Part shown: positions 59,507 through 64,000 of the stretch, one piece after another
Position numbering within the stretch: the first letter of the stretch is position 1
How the letters are laid out: every line of letters starts with the position of its first letter
Origin: Pseudomonadota bacterium
GTDB lineage: Bacteria > Pseudomonadota > Gammaproteobacteria > Burkholderiales > Burkholderiaceae_B
Reading direction: 5' to 3'
NCBI GenBank assembly: GCA_023439305.1
Contig: JAEXOO010000042.1
Location: 60,760 to 124,759 of the forward strand
DNA length: 64,000 nucleotides
The notes under the pieces: model-generated
Seen by the model: the letters and a program-made list of their open reading frames with translations, nothing else
Database searches by the model: none
What the model was told of the DNA's origin: nothing
Made by a program: the position numbers and the translations under genes

Positions 59507-60361
59507 ATGTTAGCGGCTCTCTTGCGCCTGACGGCCCGCCTGCCTCTTCCCGTCCTGCACCTGCTGGGCAAGGGAATCGGGCGCCTGGTGTATGCCTTTC
59601 CCGGACGCTACCGCCGCCGCCTGCAAGCCAATTGCCGCCAGGCGGGTTACAACGATCCCGCCTTCTTTGCCCGTGCGGCCGGGCAGACCGGCGCCATGAT
59701 TCTGGAAACGCCCCGGGTCTGGCTGCACCCCCAGTCCTGCCTGGAACGCTGCACGGTGGACGATGTCGCGCTGCTGCGCGCCACCCACGCCGAAGGCCAG
59801 GGCGTGCTCTACCTGACCCCACACCTGGGCTGCTTCGAGATCACCGCCCGCTATCTGGTGGGCCTGGGTCCGCTGACGGTCATGTTCCGTCCCCCGCGCC
59901 AGGCAGCGCTGGAACCGCTGATGGTGGAGTCGCGCGAACTGCCCGGACTGCATGCCGTTCCCGCCAACATGAAGGGGGTGCGCGAGTTCGTGCGCGCCTT
60001 TCGCCAGGGGCAGTCGGTAGGCATGCTGCCCGACCAGGTGCCCAGCGGCGGCGACGGCGTATGGGCGCCGTTTTTCGACCGCCCCGCCCTGACCATGACT
60101 CTGGCCGGCAAACTGGCCCGCCAGTCCAATGTCCCCGTCATCGTGACCGCCGCGGAACGCCTGCCCAAGGGCCGAGGCTGGCATATACACACCCTGCGCC
60201 TGCCCGAACCGCTGCCTGAAGACCCCACCGCGCTGGCCACCCTGATCAACCAATCCATGGAAACGCTGATCCGGCGCTTCCCCGAGCAGTATCTGTGGGG
60301 CTACAACCGCTACAAGATCCCGCACGACGCGCCCCCAATTCCCCCTGAATCGACGCCATGA
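59507..60361 (+). CDS. LpxL/HtrB-type lysophospholipid/lipid A acyltransferase (first copy)
   Basis: A 284-residue inner-membrane-associated acyltransferase. The catalytic motif HX4E appears as TPHLGCFE (about 105-112); MLPDQVPSGGDGVWAPFFDRPALT and GYNRYKIP near the C-terminus are conserved in LpxL/LpxM-type enzymes. It adds a secondary acyl chain to lipid A or a related lipid. Its stop overlaps the second copy (ATGA). The pair differs in motif (E here, D in the second), suggesting different acyl steps. Confidence 0.88.
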   Translation: MLAALLRLTARLPLPVLHLLGKGIGRLVYAFPGRYRRRLQANCRQAGYNDPAFFARAAGQTGAMILETPRVWLHPQSCLERCTVDDVALLRATHAEGQGVLYLTPHLGCFEITARYLVGLGPLTVMFRPPRQAALEPLMVESRELPGLHAVPANMKGVREFVRAFRQGQSVGMLPDQVPSGGDGVWAPFFDRPALTMTLAGKLARQSNVPVIVTAAERLPKGRGWHIHTLRLPEPLPEDPTALATLINQSMETLIRRFPEQYLWGYNRYKIPHDAPPIPPESTP

Positions 60362-61248
60362 GTTTCAACTCCTACCCACTGCTCAAGTCCATTTTCTCTT
60401 ACTTCGGAAGAGCGTCGGTGCGCCAGCGCCAGCGCTGGGGCGCCATACTGGGCTGGCTGACCCACAAGCTGGCTGGCCGCCGCCGCCACATCGTGCGCAC
60501 CAACCTGGAGCTGTGCTTTCCGGACGAGCCCGAAAGCACGCGCCGCGCCTGGGAAAAACAGCACTTTCGCTTGCTGGCGCAATCCTATCTGGACCGCGGC
60601 CTGCTGTGGTTCGGACTGCCCAGCACCATTCTGAATACCGTACAGATCCAGGGCGAAGAGCAGATCAGTCAAGCACTGGCCCAAGGTCGCCGCGTGATGC
60701 TGCTGGTGCCGCACTTCCTGGGCATGGATGCGGCCGGAACCCGCATCGCCATGTCCATTTCCCCCCTGGTCGCCTTCTACACGCCACAACGCGATCCGCA
60801 CGTAGACCGGCTGATGTACGAGGGCCGCAGCCGCTTCACCAACGCCCCCCTGATTTCCCGCAAAGACGGTATACGGGGCTTGATGCGCGCCCTGCAGCAG
60901 GGCCTCCCCATCTACTACCTGCCAGACATGGATTTCGGCCCCAAAGGGTCGACCTTTGCACCTTTTTTCAACGTGCCTGCTGCAACCCTGCTGTCCACGG
61001 CGCAAATTGCCCGCAACCAGGATGCCGTAGTCATCCCCGTCATTTCGCGGCTGGACGCCCAGACTGGCCATTACCATGTGCAGGTGCTCGAACCGATGTC
61101 GGACTTCCCCGGCGAGGGCTCGCTGGAAGATGCCACGGCCCGCATGAACGCGCTGATTGAAAAATACGTGCGCGAAGATCCGCCGCAGTATTATTGGGTG
61201 CATCGACGTTTCAAAACACGGCCTGAAGGCCAGCCGCGCATTTACTGA
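60358..61248 (+). CDS. LpxL/HtrB-type lipid A acyltransferase (second copy)
   Basis: A 296-residue enzyme of the same family: HX4D motif in LLVPHFLGMDAAG (about 118), RKDGIRGLMRALQQGLPIYYLPDMDFGPKGSTFAPFFNVPAATL, and QYYWVHRRFKTRP at the C-terminus, which is standard for LpxL (YxWxHRRFKTRP). A short N-terminal hydrophobic segment probably anchors it. It is co-transcribed with the first copy and with dapF, which starts 7 bp downstream. Confidence 0.92.
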   Translation: MSFNSYPLLKSIFSYFGRASVRQRQRWGAILGWLTHKLAGRRRHIVRTNLELCFPDEPESTRRAWEKQHFRLLAQSYLDRGLLWFGLPSTILNTVQIQGEEQISQALAQGRRVMLLVPHFLGMDAAGTRIAMSISPLVAFYTPQRDPHVDRLMYEGRSRFTNAPLISRKDGIRGLMRALQQGLPIYYLPDMDFGPKGSTFAPFFNVPAATLLSTAQIARNQDAVVIPVISRLDAQTGHYHVQVLEPMSDFPGEGSLEDATARMNALIEKYVREDPPQYYWVHRRFKTRPEGQPRIY

Positions 61249-61254
61249 CACATC

Positions 61255-62184
61255 ATGAACCGCCCTGCCCCCATCTCGCCCGCCCCTGCTTCTTCCTGCT
61301 GGCGCTTCACCAAGATGCACGGTGCGGGCAACGATTTCGTCGTGCTGGACGGCGTCACACAATCGCTGGATGTCACCCCCGAACGGGCGCGCGCCCTGGC
61401 CGACCGCCATTTCGGCATCGGCGCCGATCAGGTGCTGCTGGTCGAGCCAGCTACCACGCCGGACGCGCACTTTCGCTATCGCATCTTCAATGCCGACGGC
61501 GGCGAAGTCGAGCACTGCGGCAACGGGGCGCGCTGCTTCGTGCGCTTCGTGCATGAACAAGGCCTGTCCGACGCCAATCCGCTGCGCGCGCAGATCCGCA
61601 CCGGCATCATTACCTTGAACGACGATCCCTTGCTGGGCGTGGAAGTGGACATGGGCGTGACGCACTTTGCACCCGCCGATGTCAATTTCGACGCGCAAGG
61701 ACTGGAACAGACCGCGCAAGGCCAGGATACGCTCTGGCTCCTGCCCGTCCCCGGTCAGGACCAGCCCGCCGCCCTGTCGCTGGTATCCATCTCCAACCCC
61801 CATGCCGTCCAAATCGTGGACGATGTACAGACCGCACCCGTTCAGACGGTAGGCCCGTTCATCGAATCGCATCCGCGCTTTGCGCGCAAGGTCAACGCCG
61901 GCTTCATGCAAATCCTGAACCCGCAACACATCCGCCTGCGCGTCTACGAACGCGGAGCAGGCGAGACCCTGGCTTGCGGCACCGGCGCCTGCGCAGCCGT
62001 GGTGGCGGGGATACGGCGGGGATTGCTCCAGAGTCCGGTTGTCGTGGATACTCGTGGAGGTGCCCTGCGCATTCAGTGGGACGGGCAGCAATTGCGCATG
62101 AGCGGCCCAGCCCGGACCGTGTTCAATGGGCAAGTCGATATAGCCGCGCTCTGCGCGTCCTTAGCCAAAAAGGAAACCTTCTAG
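61255..62184 (+). CDS. dapF: Diaminopimelate epimerase
   Basis: A 309-residue enzyme interconverting LL- and meso-diaminopimelate for lysine and peptidoglycan. Both active-site cysteines are visible: EHCGNGARCF (about 84) and LACGTGACAAVVAGIRRGL (about 242). MHGAGNDFVVLDG near residue 20 is the family opening; the N-terminus begins with a slightly longer proline-rich tail. It is followed by the DUF484 gene and xerC, the order known from many beta- and gammaproteobacteria. Confidence 0.95.
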   Translation: MNRPAPISPAPASSCWRFTKMHGAGNDFVVLDGVTQSLDVTPERARALADRHFGIGADQVLLVEPATTPDAHFRYRIFNADGGEVEHCGNGARCFVRFVHEQGLSDANPLRAQIRTGIITLNDDPLLGVEVDMGVTHFAPADVNFDAQGLEQTAQGQDTLWLLPVPGQDQPAALSLVSISNPHAVQIVDDVQTAPVQTVGPFIESHPRFARKVNAGFMQILNPQHIRLRVYERGAGETLACGTGACAAVVAGIRRGLLQSPVVVDTRGGALRIQWDGQQLRMSGPARTVFNGQVDIAALCASLAKKETF

Positions 62185-62186
62185 AC

Positions 62187-62861
62187 ATGGATACCCCCAG
62201 CCTCAGCGCCGTGGACGTGGCCCAGTTCCTGAAAGCCAACCCTGATTTCTTTGACGCTCACGCCGACATCTTCGCCCACCTGATGGTGCCGCACCCACAC
62301 CAGACCCGCGCCATCTCCCTGGGCGAGCGCCAGATCCTGTTGCTGCGCGACCGCGGCAAAAAGACCGAGCGCCAACTCGCCACGCTGGTGGCCAATGCGC
62401 GCGGTAATGAAAAAATCTCTCGCCTGCTGCATCAATGGAACTGCCAGATGCTGGCCGAATCCAACCCATCCGCCCTGCCCGAGCTGATCTGCCGCAGCCT
62501 GGAGCGCATCTTCGACATGCCAGTTGTGCGCCTGCACTGCTGGCACCCGGACGAAGTGCTGGCCGACGACGCCATCGCCGGCTGGGCCCACACGCTGTCC
62601 GCGCCTTACTGCGGCAAGCGGCGCGACGACAGCTTTCTGGCCGATCTGCAGCAGGACGCTCAATCGGTCGCCATCGTCCCGCTCAGACAGGTCGGCGACA
62701 GCCAGCTTTTCGGCCTGCTGGTGCTGGGTTCGCCCGAGGACAACCGCTTCACGGCGGACATGGGCACGGAGTTCCTGGAGGGCATAGGCGAGCTGTGCAG
62801 CGCAGCCCTGAGCCGCCTGCAAGCCAGCGCCGTGACCGCCGAACCGGAATGCCCGGCCTGA
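62187..62861 (+). CDS. DUF484 family protein
   Basis: A 224-residue protein: N-terminal DVAQFLKANPDFFDAHADIFAHLMVPH (DUF484 signature), a coiled helix around 45-85 with LGERQILLLRDRGKKTERQL, then a GAF-like domain to the end. The function is unknown. It lies 2 bp after the dapF stop and overlaps xerC by 13 bp. The conserved neighbourhood suggests a link with xerC function, not proved. Confidence 0.9.
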   Translation: MDTPSLSAVDVAQFLKANPDFFDAHADIFAHLMVPHPHQTRAISLGERQILLLRDRGKKTERQLATLVANARGNEKISRLLHQWNCQMLAESNPSALPELICRSLERIFDMPVVRLHCWHPDEVLADDAIAGWAHTLSAPYCGKRRDDSFLADLQQDAQSVAIVPLRQVGDSQLFGLLVLGSPEDNRFTADMGTEFLEGIGELCSAALSRLQASAVTAEPECPA

Positions 62862-63814
62862 CCGACGCCATGCAGCGCTGGCTGCATGTACTGACGCACG
62901 AAAAACGCTATTCAGACCATACGCTGCAAGCCTACCAGCGTGACCTGAGGCATCTGTTGGCCCAGTTCCCCCAGCGCGACCCTGACAGTCTGAGCGAAGC
63001 GGAACTGCGCCAAGGCGTCGCTCGCCTGCATGCGCAAGGCATGGCGCCACGCAGCCTGGCACGCATCCTGGCTGCCTGGCGCGGCTACTATCAATGGCAG
63101 ACTCGGCAACAAGGCTGGCCGCGCAATCCGGCCGCTGGCCTGCACGCACCCAAAGCAGGCCGCCCGCTGCCCAAGGCGCTGTCCGTAGACCAGACCCAGC
63201 AACTGCTGGACCGCCCCGCCCTTCCCATCCAGGACGACCCGATGGCCTGCCGTGATCAGGCCATGTTCGAACTGTTCTATTCCAGTGGCTTGCGGCTGTC
63301 GGAACTGGTGAGCCTGGATATGCACTACCACCACGATGGCGATTACCGCTCACGCAGCTGGCTGCTGCTGGACGAGCGTGAATTGCTGGTCACGGGCAAG
63401 GGCGGCAAACAGCGCCGCCTGCCCATCGGTGAAAAGGCGCTGCACGCCTTGCAACACTGGCTGAAAAAACGGACTGAAACAGCCGCGCTCGCGCGAGACG
63501 CCGACACCCGGGCTGCCCTGTTCCTGGGCGCGCGCGGCGCCCGCATCCACCCGCGCGTGGTGCAACAACAGCTGGAAAAATACGCACGCGCCAGCGGCCT
63601 GCCCATGCACGTGCATCCGCACAGCCTGCGCCACAGCTTTGCCAGCCACCTGCTGCAATCCGCCCAGGACCTGCGCGCCGTGCAGGAACTGCTCGGTCAC
63701 GCCAACATCGCCACCACACAGATCTACACCCGCCTGGATTTCCAGCACCTGGCCCAGGCTTACGACCAGGCCCATCCTAGGGCGCGCCGCAAGGATGGCG
63801 GCCGCCAGGACTGA
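62849..63814 (+). CDS. xerC: Tyrosine recombinase XerC
   Basis: A 321-residue site-specific recombinase that resolves chromosome dimers at dif with XerD. Catalytic residues: Arg in YSSGLRLSELVSL (about 150), Lys in VTGKGGKQRRLPIG (near 185), HPHSLRHSFASHLL (His/Arg, about 255), GHANIATTQIYT with the His and nucleophilic Tyr. The SAM-like N-terminal domain is 1-90. I chose the ATG at 62849, which overlaps DUF484; the ATG at 62870 is possible. The sequence is intact to its stop, with a neutral window edge downstream. Confidence 0.93.
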   Translation: MPGLTDAMQRWLHVLTHEKRYSDHTLQAYQRDLRHLLAQFPQRDPDSLSEAELRQGVARLHAQGMAPRSLARILAAWRGYYQWQTRQQGWPRNPAAGLHAPKAGRPLPKALSVDQTQQLLDRPALPIQDDPMACRDQAMFELFYSSGLRLSELVSLDMHYHHDGDYRSRSWLLLDERELLVTGKGGKQRRLPIGEKALHALQHWLKKRTETAALARDADTRAALFLGARGARIHPRVVQQQLEKYARASGLPMHVHPHSLRHSFASHLLQSAQDLRAVQELLGHANIATTQIYTRLDFQHLAQAYDQAHPRARRKDGGRQD

Positions 63815-64000
63815 TGGCGCTGCGCATTTTTTTGCGGATAGACTTATCGACAAACAGAGGAAACGCATCTGAAGCCGCTGTTCAAAGGCGGGTTAGGCCC
63901 ATTCGGGCTGAGAGCTTGCCGGTGCTGCGCACCGGTGCCCTAGTCGCCAGTCCACGCCGGGCGCATCGTTAACTCCGGCGGGTCGCTCGCCCCCCAGGCG
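63815..64000. other. Right edge of the window, no gene seen
   Basis: 186 bp after xerC, including a short inverted repeat CCGGTG-CTGCG-CACCGG near 63922. No ORF or clear terminator can be supported; the next gene probably starts beyond the edge. Confidence 0.4.

Noticed and set aside
59507..61248. Recent duplication giving the two LpxL-type genes
   Set aside because: The two proteins differ strongly in sequence and in the catalytic motif (HX4E against HX4D), so they are old, functionally distinct paralogues rather than a recent tandem copy.
1..64000. CRISPR array, tRNA or rRNA genes, insertion sequences
   Set aside because: No regularly spaced repeats, no cloverleaf with a TTCGA-type T loop that I could assemble, no rRNA text and no transposase frame were found on either strand by eye. 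A tRNA could be missed this way; a tRNAscan run would settle it.

Overview
This 64 kb window is chromosomal DNA with high GC and dense coding, from a betaproteobacterium. Protein signatures and gene order point to the Burkholderiales, most likely family Alcaligenaceae (Alcaligenes, Achromobacter or Bordetella relatives). Supporting evidence is the SAH riboswitch in front of ahcY-(4-TM protein)-metF, the dapF-DUF484-xerC block, the dcd/basic amino acid decarboxylase pair and the cbb3-type oxidase genes. The genus is an inference; no rRNA or tRNA gene was seen. Most of the window is housekeeping core, interrupted by a few accessory patches.

Layout. 1-2300: 3' end of a GlcG/HbpS-like gene, pyruvate kinase, then an intergenic region with a probable small RNA on the minus strand. 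2337-7235 (minus): coq7 and an oxidase operon, ccoN (with a CcoS-like N-terminus), ccoO, a membrane-anchored mono-haem cytochrome c, a SCO protein and a CtaG-like membrane protein. 7798-11001 (plus): OsmC-like protein, thyA-folA and an omega-aminotransferase. 11215-22516 (minus): gcvH, a BaiN-like flavoprotein, a basic amino acid decarboxylase, dcd, tamB-tamA and apbC. 22619-26037 (plus): small membrane protein, metG and a HigB/HigA-type toxin-antitoxin pair. 26045-31518: rlmD and an MscS channel (minus), then a CDF metal transporter, an LCM-type methyltransferase and a MerR regulator whose frame continues past an in-frame TAG.

31579-37999 is a nitrogen-catabolic patch: LysR regulator, allE, an allantoin/hydantoin racemase-like enzyme, a GntR/FCD regulator, and a sodium:solute symporter flanked by two single-TM proteins of 42 and 45 residues, followed by a guanine-deaminase-like enzyme. 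The parts suggest uptake and breakdown of a purine-derived or ureide/hydantoin compound. 38099-41629 is an iron-uptake unit (promoter with Fur box, TonB-dependent receptor, YncE-like lipoprotein). ilvD, ppc and a TauE/SafE permease follow. A markedly AT-rich patch near 47.6-48.2 kb carries one uncharacterised 145-residue protein.

48687-54801 holds two methyltransferases, a small membrane protein, cca, slt and 5-formyl-THF cyclo-ligase. 54896-59266 is a methyl-cycle block: metF, a 4-TM protein and ahcY behind an SAH riboswitch, DUF1289, and metK behind a leader whose Shine-Dalgarno lies in a hairpin. The window closes with two LpxL-type acyltransferases, dapF, DUF484 and xerC.

The strongest candidates for undescribed biology are the symporter with two mini-subunits, the small RNA with two anti-Shine-Dalgarno motifs, the metK leader, the interrupted MerR frame and the AT-rich orphan gene. 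No CRISPR array, insertion sequence, prophage or recognisable defence island was seen.
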